Part shown: positions 35,435 to 45,036 of the stretch, piece by piece
How the letters are laid out: each line of letters begins with the position of its first letter
Numbering within the stretch: position 1 is the stretch's first letter
From: Enhydrobacter aerosaccus
Lineage (GTDB): Bacteria; Pseudomonadota; Alphaproteobacteria; Reyranellales; Reyranellaceae
Reading direction: 5' to 3'
NCBI RefSeq assembly: GCF_900167455.1
Contig: NZ_FUWJ01000001.1
Coordinates: forward strand, 1-64,000
Length of the DNA stretch: 64,000 nucleotides
Made by a program: the position numbers and the translations under genes
The notes under the pieces: model-generated
The model's input: the letters and a program-made list of their open reading frames with translations, nothing else
What the model was told of the DNA's origin: nothing
The model's database searches: none

Positions 35435-36376
35435 TTGGTCGCTTACATCGCCCGACGCGTCCTAGCCATCATTCCTGTCATGGCCGTGGTGGCGATGTTT
35501 GTCTTTTTGTTGCTTTATTTGTCACCGGGCGATCCAGCGGTTGTTATCGCCGGTGACCAGGCTACGCCAGAAGATGTCGAGAAGATCAGGCAGGGCCTGG
35601 GCTTGGACCGTCCGTTCTTCGTCCGCTTCGCCGAGTGGATCTGGCAGATCGTGCATTTCGACCTGGGGACATCGATATTCACCGGGCAGCCGGTGTCGAC
35701 GCTGATTGCCCAACGTATCGAGCCAACGCTGTCGCTGATGGTCATAACGCTGCTGTTTGCCGTCATCACCTCGATACCGCTGGGCATTCTCGCTGCCTGG
35801 AAAGCGGGGGCCTGGCTAGACAGAATTATCATGACCTTCGCCGTTTTCGGATTCTCGGTGCCGGTCTTTGTCGTCGGCTATGTCCTTGCCTACGTCTTTG
35901 CCCTCGAACTCGACTGGTTGCCCGTGCAGGGCTATTCGCCCATCGCTCAGGGCATAGGCCACTGGCTCGAGGGGCTGTTGCTTCCGGCCGCCACACTCGG
36001 CTGTGTCTACATTGCCCTGATCGCCCGCACGACGCGCACTGCCGTGCTCGAAGTGCTTCGCCAGGATTACATTCGAACCGCGCGCGCGAAGGGGGTGGGG
36101 CAGATTGCTACCCTCTTCCTGCATGCCCTGAAGAACGCTGCGGTTCCAGTCGTCACCGTGATTGGCATCGGTGTTGCTCTGCTGATCGGCGGAGCGGTGG
36201 TGACCGAAAGTGTGTTCGCTATCCCAGGGTTGGGACGATTGACCGTCGATGCCATTCTCCGGCGTGACTATCCCGTCATTCAGAGCCTCGTGCTGCTGTT
36301 CTCACTTGTGTACGTGCTCGTGAACCTCGCCGTTGACCTTCTCTACACAGTCGTTGACCCGAGGATCAGATATTGA
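35435..36376 (+). CDS. DppB-type ABC permease
   Basis: The 313-residue permease has six membrane helices and starts VAYIARRVLAIIPVMAVVAM, as usual for DppB/OppB. It contains the first-loop PGDPAVVIAG motif, YLSPG, the EAA-loop equivalent RQDYIRTARAKGVGQIATLF and a C-terminal LVNLAVDLLYTVVDPRIRY. TTG at 35435 with a strong GGTAGGAGGAG ribosome site is the start. Its stop overlaps the next gene's TTG start (TTGA), so the two permeases are coupled and form a heterodimer. Confidence 0.92.
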   Translation: MVAYIARRVLAIIPVMAVVAMFVFLLLYLSPGDPAVVIAGDQATPEDVEKIRQGLGLDRPFFVRFAEWIWQIVHFDLGTSIFTGQPVSTLIAQRIEPTLSLMVITLLFAVITSIPLGILAAWKAGAWLDRIIMTFAVFGFSVPVFVVGYVLAYVFALELDWLPVQGYSPIAQGIGHWLEGLLLPAATLGCVYIALIARTTRTAVLEVLRQDYIRTARAKGVGQIATLFLHALKNAAVPVVTVIGIGVALLIGGAVVTESVFAIPGLGRLTVDAILRRDYPVIQSLVLLFSLVYVLVNLAVDLLYTVVDPRIRY

Positions 36377-37287
36377 ACGCTCCTCGCCTCGGGCCAACGA
36401 ATGGGTTGGCGATTGCCACTCCGCTTCCAGATATCCTCCCGGATGTCAGGCGCCCCACAGGCGCGATCGGATTTCTGCGCCGATATCCGGCGATCGCCGT
36501 AGGCGGCGGTTTGCTTGGCGTGATGATATTCGTGGCGCTCTTCGCGCCCATACTGGGGACCGTGGATCCGACCGCTATTGCCGCGCGTCTTCGGACGCGG
36601 GAACCGTCGGCATTGCACTGGTTCGGGACCGACATGCTTGGGCGCGATCTTTATTCGCGTGTGCTCTACGGTGCGCGAGTTTCACTGATCGTAGGCTTTT
36701 CGGTCGCGGCCTTATCGTCCATCGGGGGCCTCGCCATCGGTCTGTTCTCGGGATTCTTCCGTGCGATGGATGCGGTCGTGATGCGGGTGATGGATGGCAT
36801 CATGTCGATTCCCTCCATCCTGCTTGCGGTAGCGCTGATGGCCCTGACGCGTGGCTCCGTGGGCAACGTCATCATTGCGATTACAATCGCGGAAACGCCG
36901 CGGGTGTCTCGACTGGTGCGCGGGGTGGTGCTGTCCCTGCGCGAGCAAGCTTATGTCGATGCGGCGATCACCTGTGGCACACGCACTCCCGTGATCGTGC
37001 TCAAGCACATCCTGCCGAACGCGCTCGCTTCCATTATCGTCCAGGCCACGTACGTCTGCGCCAGCGCCATGATTACCGAAGCGATCCTGTCGTTCATCGG
37101 AGCAGGCACTCCGCCTTTCATTCCGTCGTGGGGAAACATCATGGCCGAGGGGCGGGCGCTCTGGCAGGTCAAGTTCTACATCGTGCTTTTTCCAGCGATC
37201 TTTCTCTCGATGACGGTGCTGGCGGTCAATCTGCTCGGCGATGGATTGCGCGATGCCCTTGACCCGCGGATGACGAAAGCGGCGTGA
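36373..37287 (+). CDS. DppC-type ABC permease
   Basis: The 304-residue protein pairs with the DppB-type permease. Hallmarks are the FGTDMLGRDLYSRVLYGARV loop, SLIVGFSVAALSSIGGLAIG, the EAA-type loop REQAYVDAAITCGTRTPVIV followed by LKHILPNAL, and the ending LGDGLRDALDPRM. The TTG start at 36373 overlaps the previous stop. Six hydrophobic segments fit. The next gene starts at or just beyond its stop. Confidence 0.92.
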   Translation: MNAPRLGPTNGLAIATPLPDILPDVRRPTGAIGFLRRYPAIAVGGGLLGVMIFVALFAPILGTVDPTAIAARLRTREPSALHWFGTDMLGRDLYSRVLYGARVSLIVGFSVAALSSIGGLAIGLFSGFFRAMDAVVMRVMDGIMSIPSILLAVALMALTRGSVGNVIIAITIAETPRVSRLVRGVVLSLREQAYVDAAITCGTRTPVIVLKHILPNALASIIVQATYVCASAMITEAILSFIGAGTPPFIPSWGNIMAEGRALWQVKFYIVLFPAIFLSMTVLAVNLLGDGLRDALDPRMTKAA

Positions 37288-37292
37288 CTCCC

Positions 37293-38294
37293 ATGCCCGA
37301 TAGCTTGCCGTTGCTGGAGGTGGTGGACCTGCAAACGCATTTTCGTACCCCCGACGGTATCAATCGAGCCGTGGATGGCGTTTCGTTCACCGTCAAGGCG
37401 GGGGAGACCCTCGCTGTGGTAGGCGAATCTGGCTGCGGTAAGTCGGTCACCGCGATGTCGTTGCTGCGCCTGGTTCCGGAGCCGCCGGGAAAGATCGCGG
37501 GTCGCATCCTGTTCCAGGGCAGAGACCTGCTAGCCCTGACCGAAAGGGAAATGAAAGCGATCCGTGGCAAAGAGCTCTCGATGATCTTCCAGGAGCCGAT
37601 GACGAGCCTCAATCCGGTGCTCACCATTGGCTTCCAGCTGCGGGAAACGTTGCGCTTGCACGAGAAGGTCGATCGCAGGACTGCGGAACGTCGCGCCATC
37701 GAGCTACTGGATCTCGTGGGCATTCCAGAGTCGCGCCGGCGAATGTCCGAGTATCCGCACCAACTTTCTGGCGGAATGCGCCAGCGCGTGATGATCGCTA
37801 TTGCGCTGGCGTGTTCACCAAAGCTGCTTATCGCCGATGAGCCTACGACGGCCCTCGACGTCACCATCCAGGCGCAGATTCTCGATTTGATGACAGACTT
37901 GAAGCGACGCATCGGAGCCGCGATCGTTCTGATCACGCATGATCTCGGCGTCGTGGCGGAGGTCGCAGAGCGCGTGATGGTGATGTATGCGGGCCGCAAG
38001 GTCGAGGAAGCACCGGTTGCCGACCTGTTTCGCGCGCCCAAGCATCCTTATACGCAGGGCCTTCTAGGAGCGGTGCCGAGGCTCGGCGCCTCGTTGTTGG
38101 ACGCCGAAAGTAAGCTACTGGAAATTCCAGGAGTCGTTCCCAGCCTTAAGCAACGAATCGTGGGCTGCGTCTTCGCGGGGCGCTGCCCTCACGCAACCGA
38201 TATCTGCCGGGAGGCGATGCCTGCCCTTGACGTCAAGGCGCCGAACCATATCGCGGCTTGTCACCATGCGGCGACAGAACCGGCGGCTGCATGA
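37293..38294 (+). CDS. DppD-type ABC ATPase
   Basis: The ATPase has Walker [18 protein letters not shown], the Q-loop [17 protein letters not shown], signature [15 protein letters not shown], Walker [15 protein letters not shown] and the His switch [15 protein letters not shown]. The oligopeptide-type C-terminal Cys-rich motif [20 protein letters not shown] may bind an Fe-S cluster in this family. ATG 37293 was chosen; GTG 37284, overlapping the DppC stop as GTGA, is equally possible. It forms a heterodimer with the next gene's product. Confidence 0.92.
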   Translation: MPDSLPLLEVVDLQTHFRTPDGINRAVDGVSFTVKAGETLAVVGESGCGKSVTAMSLLRLVPEPPGKIAGRILFQGRDLLALTEREMKAIRGKELSMIFQEPMTSLNPVLTIGFQLRETLRLHEKVDRRTAERRAIELLDLVGIPESRRRMSEYPHQLSGGMRQRVMIAIALACSPKLLIADEPTTALDVTIQAQILDLMTDLKRRIGAAIVLITHDLGVVAEVAERVMVMYAGRKVEEAPVADLFRAPKHPYTQGLLGAVPRLGASLLDAESKLLEIPGVVPSLKQRIVGCVFAGRCPHATDICREAMPALDVKAPNHIAACHHAATEPAAA

Positions 38295-39304
38295 GCAGGC
38301 CGTTACTGGAGGTCAACGACCTCAAGAAGTATTTCCCGATCAAGGGTGGCTTGCTCGGCGGGATCAAGGCCCAGGTGCACGCCGTCGATGGCGTCTCGTT
38401 CCATGTCTCCCGAGGGGAGACGCTTTCCCTTGTCGGCGAGTCCGGCTGTGGCAAGTCGACAGTCGGTCGTGCGATCCTGGGATTGTTTGACATCACGGCT
38501 GGCCAGGTGGTGCTGGACGGCAAGCGCATCGATCAGCTCTCGGCGCGCGTGCTCCGCCCTCTTCGGCGGCGAATGCAGGTGGTGTTCCAGGATCCGTTCT
38601 CAAGTCTCAATCCGCGCATGAAGGTTCGCGACATCATCGCCGAGCCTGTTCGGAATTTCGGCTTGGCCACGAGCAAAGCGGATTTGGAGCACAAGATCCG
38701 GGCCGTGGCGGAATTGGTTCGCTTGCCTCAGGACGCCCTGGGTCGGTGGCCGCACGAGTTCTCGGGAGGCCAGCGTCAGCGCATCGGCATCGCCCGGGCT
38801 TTGGCGGCGGAACCGGATCTGATCATTTGCGATGAAGCGGTGTCCGCCCTCGACGTTTCGGTGAAGGCGCAGATCGTCAATTTGCTGCAAGAGCTGCAGA
38901 AGCAGTTGGGATTGGCACTTCTCTTCATCAGCCACGATCTGGCCGTGGTCGAGCACATGACGCATCGCGTCGCGGTCATGTATCTGGGGCGTATCGTTGA
39001 GATGGCACCCAAGCGCGAAATATTCGCCGCACCGAGGCATCCCTATACGAGCGCGCTGCTTTCAGCGGTGCCGGTGCCGGAGCCTGCGACCGACCGTCGG
39101 CGCGTTGTTCTCAAAGGCGACGTTCCGAGCCCGATCAATCTTCCCTCTGGTTGCCGCTTCCACACCCGCTGTCCTTATGCCTTCGATCGCTGTCGCGTGG
39201 AGGACCCCGAGTTGAGGCTATCGGACAAGGATCACTTCGTAGCTTGCCATCTGCAACAGCCCGGTTTGGCTGGCGTTGCGGGAGTGGCTGTCGGACAGGA
39301 TTGA
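38291..39304 (+). CDS. DppF-type ABC ATPase
   Basis: The start ATG overlaps the preceding stop (ATGA). Walker [17 protein letters not shown]-loop [16 protein letters not shown], signature [15 protein letters not shown], Walker [16 protein letters not shown] and [14 protein letters not shown] are intact. As in Dpp[21 protein letters not shown] is the N-terminus and [14 protein letters not shown] the C-terminal cysteine motif. Walker B carries DEAVSALD in place of DEPTSALD, a common DppF variant. It completes the importer that begins at 33705. Confidence 0.92.
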   Translation: MSRPLLEVNDLKKYFPIKGGLLGGIKAQVHAVDGVSFHVSRGETLSLVGESGCGKSTVGRAILGLFDITAGQVVLDGKRIDQLSARVLRPLRRRMQVVFQDPFSSLNPRMKVRDIIAEPVRNFGLATSKADLEHKIRAVAELVRLPQDALGRWPHEFSGGQRQRIGIARALAAEPDLIICDEAVSALDVSVKAQIVNLLQELQKQLGLALLFISHDLAVVEHMTHRVAVMYLGRIVEMAPKREIFAAPRHPYTSALLSAVPVPEPATDRRRVVLKGDVPSPINLPSGCRFHTRCPYAFDRCRVEDPELRLSDKDHFVACHLQQPGLAGVAGVAVGQD

Positions 39305-39533
39305 ACTGTCGAGCTCGCCCTTACGAGGGGAGGGCCCATCGTTGGCGTGATGCGGGCGCCTTTGAAGGCCTTCGCTTCCTTTACATAAAATGCCTCATGC
39401 GCGGGCGGACTGTTCGGACTGACCAGACCGATGTGTGATGTGTCGGCGCGAAATCCGCAGACTTCCATTGTTGAACACCACGTGCATCCTTGTGAAAATA
39501 CGAGTCGCGTTCGTCCAGAGTCATCGCGAAGCG

Positions 39534-39571
39534 CAGACGCTGGATAATGTCCAAATGACGCTCTGCGTCTG
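39534..39571 (+). promoter_or_regulatory. Possible competing hairpins in the leader of the molybdoenzyme gene
   Basis: GCGTC at 39565-39569 can pair either with GACGC at 39557-39561 (three-base loop) or, as GCGTCTG (39565-39571), with CAGACGC at 39534-39540 (24-base loop). The two pairings exclude each other, and the region ends 31 bases before the ATG. Short arms make chance possible. Confidence 0.25.
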
Positions 39572-39602
39572 ATCTTCCAGCGGAGAACCGGGAGGCGAGG
39601 CA

Positions 39603-41666
39603 ATGGGCAAGGAGTTCTGGAAGTCGGCCTGTCCCCACGACTGCCCGAGCGGCTGCGCGCTCGAGGTGGAAAGACTCTCCTCAAGTCGCATCGGACGTAT
39701 ACGGGGTGCCGCAGCGAATGATTACACGGATGGCGTCGTCTGCGCGAAGGTCGCTCGCTACGCCGAGCGGGTGCACCATCCTGACCGTCTCAAGCGGCCC
39801 TTGCAGCGCATTGGCGAGAAGGGAAGCGGGGAGTTTCGTCCGATCTCCTGGGACGCGGCCTTGGACGAGATCGCCGGCGCGTTCGCCAAGGCAACGGAGC
39901 AGTACGGACCCGAGGCGGTTTGGCCCTATCACTCCGGAGGGACGATGGGCGTCGTGCAGCGCTACGGCATCGAGCGTCTGCGCCACGCGTTCGGCTATTC
40001 GCGGCAACACAGCACCATTTGCATGACGCCAGCCGAGTCCGGCTGGCGCGCTGGTGTCGGCAAGCTTACCGGCGCGGACCCTCGTGAAATGGCTCAGTCG
40101 GACCTGATCGTCGTATGGGGTGGTAATCCGGTCTCGACGCAGGTGAATGCGATGACGCATATCGCCAAGGCCCGGAAGCAGCGCCAGGCCAAACTCGCCG
40201 TGATCGACGTCTACCGCACGCCGACGGTAGAGGCCGCGGACATCGGCCTGGTCTTGAGGCCGGGTACGGACGGAGCCCTTGCGTTGGCGATGATGCATGT
40301 CTTGCTCGCCGAGGGCTTGGCCGATCGCGACTACCTCACGCAGTACACTGATTTCGACGCCGATGTCGAAGCGCATCTCGCTGACAAGACGCCCGATTGG
40401 GCGGCGCAGCTGACCGGTCTTTCCGTGGACGAGATCGTCGAGTTTGCGCGGCTCTACGGCCGCACACCCAAGTCCTTTCTCAGGCTTGGCTTTGGCTTTA
40501 CGCGTTCGCGCAATGGCGCCTCCGCTATGCACGCCGTCAGTTGTCTGCCGGCCATCACGGGCGCCTGGAGGTATGCCGGCGGCGGAGCCTTCTTCATCAA
40601 CTGGGACATCTGGTCGTTGGATCTAGCGCTTGCCCATGGACTTGACTGGGTGAATCCGGCGACGCGCATCCTCGATCAATCGCGCATCGGTCCGGTGCTG
40701 TGCGGTGAGCCGGCTGCTCTTGCCGGCGGGCCGCCCGTCACGGCCATGCTGATGCAGAATGCGAACTCCGCCAATGTCGCCCCGGACAGCGGCGTTGTCG
40801 CGAGAGGCTTATCGCGCAGCGACCTGTTCCTGTGCGTACACGAGCAGTTCATGACCGCAACGGCAAGATACGCCGATATCGTCCTGCCGGCGGCAATGTT
40901 TCTCGAGTACGATGATATCTACTACGGCTTCGGACAAACGCACCTGAGCGCTGGTCCGCGTGTGCTGGATCGGTATGAAGAATGCCGCAGCAATCACGAG
41001 GTCGTGTGTCAGCTTGGCCGTCGGCTGGGCGCCAACCACCCGAGCTTCGAGATGACAGCGGTCGAACTACTGGACGCCACACTTCGAGCGTCCGGGAAAG
41101 GAACGTGGGAGGATCTGGCACGACGGGGCTGGATGGATTGCGCGCAGGAGTTCGAAGAATCGCACTTCTTGAAGGGCTTTCCGACCCCGGATGGCCGTTT
41201 CCATTTCAAGCCCGACTGGGCCGCCATCGGCCCATATCACGCAGGCATGGTGGCGTTGCCGCAGCATTGCGAGAACTTCGAACGTCCTACTGCGGCCTTT
41301 CCGTTCCGACTGGTCGTGCCCCCGGCTCGAACGTTCCTGAATACGACCTTCACCGAGACGTCGAGTTCCGTCGCCCGCGAGGGCCAGCCGCGGGCCTTGG
41401 TGAATCCTGCCGACGCCGACAGGCTCGGTATTGTCGAGGGATCATTGGTGCAAGTCGGTAATGACCGCGGCCAGATCAGAGTGCGTGCCCGGATAGAGCA
41501 GACAGCCCGGACCGGCGTCGTCATCGTCGAAGGCAACTGGCCAAGCAATGCCTTTCTCGACGGCGTGGGTGTCAATGTGCTGATCGGATCCGACGCAGTG
41601 CCGCCGAACGGCGGTGCCGCCTTCCATGATACCGCCGTGTGGGTGCGAAGCGCTCAGGAACGCTAA
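39603..41666 (+). CDS. Molybdopterin (bis-MGD) oxidoreductase of the formate dehydrogenase/DMSO reductase family
   Basis: The 687-residue enzyme opens with the [4Fe-4S] motif CPHDCPSGC (Cys10, 14, 18, with Cys47 as fourth ligand). The cofactor domains follow: ISWDAALDEIAGAFAKATEQ, DLIVVWGGNPVSTQVNAM, KLAVIDVYRTPTVEAADIG and the C-terminal dinucleotide-binding FLNTTFTETSSSVAREGQPR plus [20 protein letters not shown]. Cys140 in STICMTPAESGW aligns with the Mo-ligating Cys/Sec of formate dehydrogenases. There is no signal peptide, so it is cytoplasmic, and no electron-transfer subunit is adjacent. The substrate is unknown. The gene begins 298 bases after the ABC importer and converges with livF, the stops overlapping by four bases. 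FdhD and MobB at 9-10 kb may serve it. Confidence 0.9.
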   Translation: MGKEFWKSACPHDCPSGCALEVERLSSSRIGRIRGAAANDYTDGVVCAKVARYAERVHHPDRLKRPLQRIGEKGSGEFRPISWDAALDEIAGAFAKATEQYGPEAVWPYHSGGTMGVVQRYGIERLRHAFGYSRQHSTICMTPAESGWRAGVGKLTGADPREMAQSDLIVVWGGNPVSTQVNAMTHIAKARKQRQAKLAVIDVYRTPTVEAADIGLVLRPGTDGALALAMMHVLLAEGLADRDYLTQYTDFDADVEAHLADKTPDWAAQLTGLSVDEIVEFARLYGRTPKSFLRLGFGFTRSRNGASAMHAVSCLPAITGAWRYAGGGAFFINWDIWSLDLALAHGLDWVNPATRILDQSRIGPVLCGEPAALAGGPPVTAMLMQNANSANVAPDSGVVARGLSRSDLFLCVHEQFMTATARYADIVLPAAMFLEYDDIYYGFGQTHLSAGPRVLDRYEECRSNHEVVCQLGRRLGANHPSFEMTAVELLDATLRASGKGTWEDLARRGWMDCAQEFEESHFLKGFPTPDGRFHFKPDWAAIGPYHAGMVALPQHCENFERPTAAFPFRLVVPPARTFLNTTFTETSSSVAREGQPRALVNPADADRLGIVEGSLVQVGNDRGQIRVRARIEQTARTGVVIVEGNWPSNAFLDGVGVNVLIGSDAVPPNGGAAFHDTAVWVRSAQER

Positions 41667-42367
41667 CGCCCCAGATAGGACCGCAGCACCTCGGGATTGT
41701 CGACCAGGCCCGCAGCTGGACCGGAGAAGGTGATTTCGCCCCCCTGCAGGATGTGTGCCTGCTCCGCGACGGCGGCAGCGACACCGATGTTCTGCTCGAC
41801 CAGCAGAATGGTGAGACCCCGCTTGTTGAGGGCGAGGATGACATCGACCATATCGCCCACGATCGAGGGGGCGAGACCGGCAGAAGGTTCATCCATCAGC
41901 AGGCAGCGAGGCCGCGCCATCAGCGCCCGCGCGATCGCGACCATCTGCTGCTCACCACCGCTCAGACTGCCGGCTCGGCGCCTGCGGCCTTCAGCCAGCT
42001 TGGGAAACATCGTGTAGATCTCGTCCATGTCCGACCGAATGCCGGCCCAGTCGCGTCGCGTCGCGGCACCGAGTTCGAGATTGTCCTGAACCGACATGCT
42101 CGGCCATACCTCGCGGCCTTGCGGTACCTGGGCAATGCCATGCCGCACGATGCTGTCTGGAGAGAGTCCGGCGCATTCATGGCCTTCGAACACGATCGAA
42201 CCGTCACTGGGCCGCACCAAACCGGACAAGGTGTTCAGCATTGTCGTCTTGCCGGAACCATTGCCGCCCAGCAGTGCGACCACTTTCCCAGCGGGCACGT
42301 CGAAGGTCACGTCGCGCAAGACCTGCGTGATGCCGTAGGAGACTTTAAGATGCCGAATGGCGAGCAC
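41663..42367 (-). CDS. livF: LivF-type ABC ATPase
   Basis: The 234-residue ATPase has Walker A LLGGNGSGKTTMLNTLSGLV, signature LSGGEQQMVAIARALM, Walker B CLLMDEPSAGLAPSIVGDMV and the LivF-style ending PEVLRSYLGR. The LAPSIV segment and the short length place it with LivF rather than LivG. Its 5' end overlaps livG by 23 bases. The GRE VWPSMSVQDNLELGA region is the usual Q-loop follow-on. It energises a branched-chain amino acid/amide-type importer with the genes up to 46218. Confidence 0.93.
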   Translation of the reverse strand: MLAIRHLKVSYGITQVLRDVTFDVPAGKVVALLGGNGSGKTTMLNTLSGLVRPSDGSIVFEGHECAGLSPDSIVRHGIAQVPQGREVWPSMSVQDNLELGAATRRDWAGIRSDMDEIYTMFPKLAEGRRRRAGSLSGGEQQMVAIARALMARPRCLLMDEPSAGLAPSIVGDMVDVILALNKRGLTILLVEQNIGVAAAVAEQAHILQGGEITFSGPAAGLVDNPEVLRSYLGR

Positions 42368-43136
42368 GGAGTTCTTTCCCGAGATAGGCCTCGATGACCT
42401 GACTGTCGTTGCGGACGGCGTCGGGTGGGCCCTCGGCTATCTGCCGCCCTGAGCTCAGCACCGTTACCTGGTCGCAGACATCCATGACGAGACGGATCAC
42501 GTGTTCGATCAAGATCAGCGTGACACCTTTCTCGTCGCGAATTCGCCGGAGAAGCGTGTCGAACTCGGCCAGGCGGTTCAGGCTGAGACCTACGGCGGGT
42601 TCGTCCAGCAGTACCACTTTGGGCGCTCCGATCAGGGTACGCGCGATCTCGATCACGCGTTGCTGACCGAACGACAGGGCAGAGCCAGGCCGATCCGCAA
42701 AGGCAGACATGCCGACGAACTCGAGTGCCAGTCGGGCTTCCTCTTCGGCCGCTTCCTCTTCTTCCCGATAGCCTCGCAGGTTGAACGCTGCTGCCACCAG
42801 GCCCGCCGACGTCCGGTGGTGCAATCCGGTCATCAGGTTCTCGAGCACCGTCATGCCGCGGAACAGCTGGGAGGTCTGGAACGTGCGACCGAGGCCCAGT
42901 CGCGCAATCTCATTGGGCTTGCGGCCGACGATGGAAACGCCGTCGAGCAGAATGTCCCCGATATTCGGAGCATGGATGCCCGAGATGACATTGAGCATCG
43001 TCGTCTTGCCGGCACCGTTCGGTCCGATAAGGCCACGAATTTCGCCCGGTTGGACATCGAGATTGACGCCATCAAGGACCTTCACGCCGCCGAAACTCAC
43101 GGAAACGTTGCGAACGGACAGCAAAGGCGCGGTCAT
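42345..43136 (-). CDS. livG: LivG-type ABC ATPase
   Basis: The 263-residue protein has Walker A GLIGPNGAGKTTMLNVISGI and the LivG-specific LGLGRTFQTSQLFRGMTVLE loop. The signature is ALSFGQQRVIEIARTL, with LSFGQQR in place of LSGGQQR as often seen in LivG proteins. Walker B is KVVLLDEPAVGLSL and the His switch ILIEHVIRLVMDV. ATG at 43136 overlaps the livM stop (ATGA). The longer frame upstream is out of register with livM and is not coding. Confidence 0.93.
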   Translation of the reverse strand: MTAPLLSVRNVSVSFGGVKVLDGVNLDVQPGEIRGLIGPNGAGKTTMLNVISGIHAPNIGDILLDGVSIVGRKPNEIARLGLGRTFQTSQLFRGMTVLENLMTGLHHRTSAGLVAAAFNLRGYREEEEAAEEEARLALEFVGMSAFADRPGSALSFGQQRVIEIARTLIGAPKVVLLDEPAVGLSLNRLAEFDTLLRRIRDEKGVTLILIEHVIRLVMDVCDQVTVLSSGRQIAEGPPDAVRNDSQVIEAYLGKELRARHSAS

Positions 43137-44146
43137 GGCCGGACCTCGCTGCGTGGCGTCGTCACGGCTGCAGGGCCGGGAGGGGAATTCCGGCGTCGTG
43201 ATCTGTGCACGGGCTCTTCCCAGCCCCGGACTTTTGCCTTCAGCGCGCCAATGATCCCGTTCGGCATGAACAGGATGAAGCCGAGAAGAATTGCACCGAA
43301 GGCGATCTCCTGCAGCCCTTTCACGGTGCGTAAGGCCTCCAGGGCCGTGATGATGGCGCCCGCGCCCAGGAGCGATCCGACGATCGAGCCGAGCCCGCCC
43401 ACGACCACCATTGCCTTCTGCAGGACCATCTGGAACAGGTCGTAGCCCTCGGGGGATACGAAGTTGAGCAATGCCGAATAGAGACCGCCGGCTACGCCGG
43501 CATAAAATCCGCTGATCCCGAAGGCGAGGGCCTTGTAGCGCAAGAGATCGACGCCCAGGGACTGAGCGGCTATTTCGCTGTCCCGTACAGCAATGAAGGC
43601 GCGCCCAATTCGAGAGCGGACGGCATTTTGCGCCAGGACATAGAGCACGACCACCAGGATCAGGGTGAGATAGTAAAGGCCAGCCTGCTTCGACACCGGC
43701 AGCGGTGCGAAGGAGATCGGCGGCGTCTTGAAACCTCCCGCGCCGTAGGTCACCGATTCCCAGTTCAGGAACACCCATTGCGTGAACTGCGCGAAGGCCA
43801 GCGTGGAGACCGCGAGATACAGCCCTCGAAGGCGAAGAGCCGGTAACGAGATCGCAAGACCGACGGCTGTCGCGATCAGGGCGCCGGACGGGAAGGCCAG
43901 CCAGAAAGGCCAGCCAACGCGAACCTGCAGCAGGCCGGTGGCATAGGCGCCAATGCCGAACATGGCGGCGTTGGCGAAGGCCAACTGTCCCGTGTAGCCG
44001 AGCAGTATATTGAGTCCGATCGACAACAGAACGTAGATCAGGATCGTGTTGGCGACGAAGAGATAGTAGTCGTTGACGAAAGAGGGCGCTATGGCGGCAG
44101 TCAGGGCCAGGACCATGAGGACGTTACGCCGACCGAAAAGCGTCAT
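43133..44146 (-). CDS. livM: LivM-type ABC permease
   Basis: The 337-residue permease carries about ten hydrophobic segments, IGLNILLGYTGQLAFANAAM, the LRLRGLYLAVSTLAFAQFTQ block and the cytoplasmic loop IGRAFIAVRDSEIAAQSLGV followed by LLRYKALAFGISGFYAGVAG, all LivM hallmarks. A hydrophilic basic tail (RGWEEPVHRSRRRNS to the end) follows the last helix and is longer than usual. It is two bases from livH and overlaps livG, so the operon is tight. Confidence 0.93.
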   Translation of the reverse strand: MTLFGRRNVLMVLALTAAIAPSFVNDYYLFVANTILIYVLLSIGLNILLGYTGQLAFANAAMFGIGAYATGLLQVRVGWPFWLAFPSGALIATAVGLAISLPALRLRGLYLAVSTLAFAQFTQWVFLNWESVTYGAGGFKTPPISFAPLPVSKQAGLYYLTLILVVVLYVLAQNAVRSRIGRAFIAVRDSEIAAQSLGVDLLRYKALAFGISGFYAGVAGGLYSALLNFVSPEGYDLFQMVLQKAMVVVGGLGSIVGSLLGAGAIITALEALRTVKGLQEIAFGAILLGFILFMPNGIIGALKAKVRGWEEPVHRSRRRNSPPGPAAVTTPRSEVRP

Positions 44147-44148
44147 GT

Positions 44149-45030
44149 CTAGATCCGCCGCATCCCTTTAAGCCCAAGCAAACCGGTCGGGCGCACTACC
44201 AGAACGAACATGATGACGATAAAGGCCGAGACTTCCATGAAGCTCGAGTTGATGTAGCCACCCGCGAGCGCCTCGATGACGCCGATGCAGAAGCCGCCCA
44301 GGACGGCGCCGGGCAGGCTCGTGAGACCGCCCAGAACCGCGGCCGCGAAGCCCTTGATGAAGAATGAAAAGCCCATGTCGGGATAGAGCAAGGTGAGGGG
44401 AGCCATAAGCACTGCCGCCGCTGCGGCGATGGCGGCTCCGGTACCGAATGACAGCATGTAGATCCGGTCGACACGGATCCCGACGAGCTTCGATGCCTTG
44501 GCGTTGTCGGCGGCCGCTTGCATCATCTTGCCGGCACGGGTGAGCCTGAAGAATGCTGCGAAGACAAGCATGATAACGATGGCACCGGCGAGGACCGCGA
44601 TCTGTTGCGGAATCACCATGATCTCACCAAAGGAGATCGGGTCCGGGGAGGTGATGGGCGGGAAGGATAGATAGTCGCCTTTGCCGCCCCAGATGACCCG
44701 CGCTGCGCCCCGAACCACGAAGGCCAGGCCAATCGTGGCCAGCACAAGGCTGACGACGTCTGCGTTCTTGATCGGCCGAAAGGCGATCAGGTTGGTGGCG
44801 ACGCCCAGGGCGAAGCCAAGCACTACCGCGATCGCCAGCGACGGAAGATAGCTGACGCCAAGCTGGACGTGCAGCGTCCAGGCGAGCAGTCCGGAGAACA
44901 TGAAGAGCTCGCCGTGGGCGAAATTGATGACGCCCGTGGATTTGTTGACGACGACAATGCCGAGGGCGATCAGCGCATAGAGCGAGCCCGTCGTCAGCCC
45001 GCTCAACAGCAGATACGTAAGAAGGATCAA
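44149..45030 (-). CDS. livH: LivH-type ABC permease
   Basis: The 293-residue permease starts at TTG 45030 (ILLTYLLLSGLTTGSLYALI). It shows LivH markers: GIVVVNKSTGVINFAHGELF, LATIGLAFVVRGAARVIWGG, the cytoplasmic loop GKMMQAAADNAKASKLVGIR and the C-terminal VLVVRPTGLLGLKGMRRI. AGAGGTCC precedes the TTG. The gene follows the binding-protein gene after six bases. Together with LivM it forms the membrane channel. Confidence 0.93.
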   Translation of the reverse strand: MILLTYLLLSGLTTGSLYALIALGIVVVNKSTGVINFAHGELFMFSGLLAWTLHVQLGVSYLPSLAIAVVLGFALGVATNLIAFRPIKNADVVSLVLATIGLAFVVRGAARVIWGGKGDYLSFPPITSPDPISFGEIMVIPQQIAVLAGAIVIMLVFAAFFRLTRAGKMMQAAADNAKASKLVGIRVDRIYMLSFGTGAAIAAAAAVLMAPLTLLYPDMGFSFFIKGFAAAVLGGLTSLPGAVLGGFCIGVIEALAGGYINSSFMEVSAFIVIMFVLVVRPTGLLGLKGMRRI

Positions 45031-45036
45031 GGACCT

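Noticed and set aside
39305-39602. A molybdenum-cofactor riboswitch before the molybdoenzyme gene
   Set aside because: The region is suggestive in place only. I cannot match the conserved Moco RNA core, so only the short competing hairpins are reported, at low confidence.
39232-39684. A 150-codon minus-strand frame across the gap before the molybdoenzyme gene
   Set aside because: It overlaps two real genes, has no ribosome site and shows no family-like sequence.
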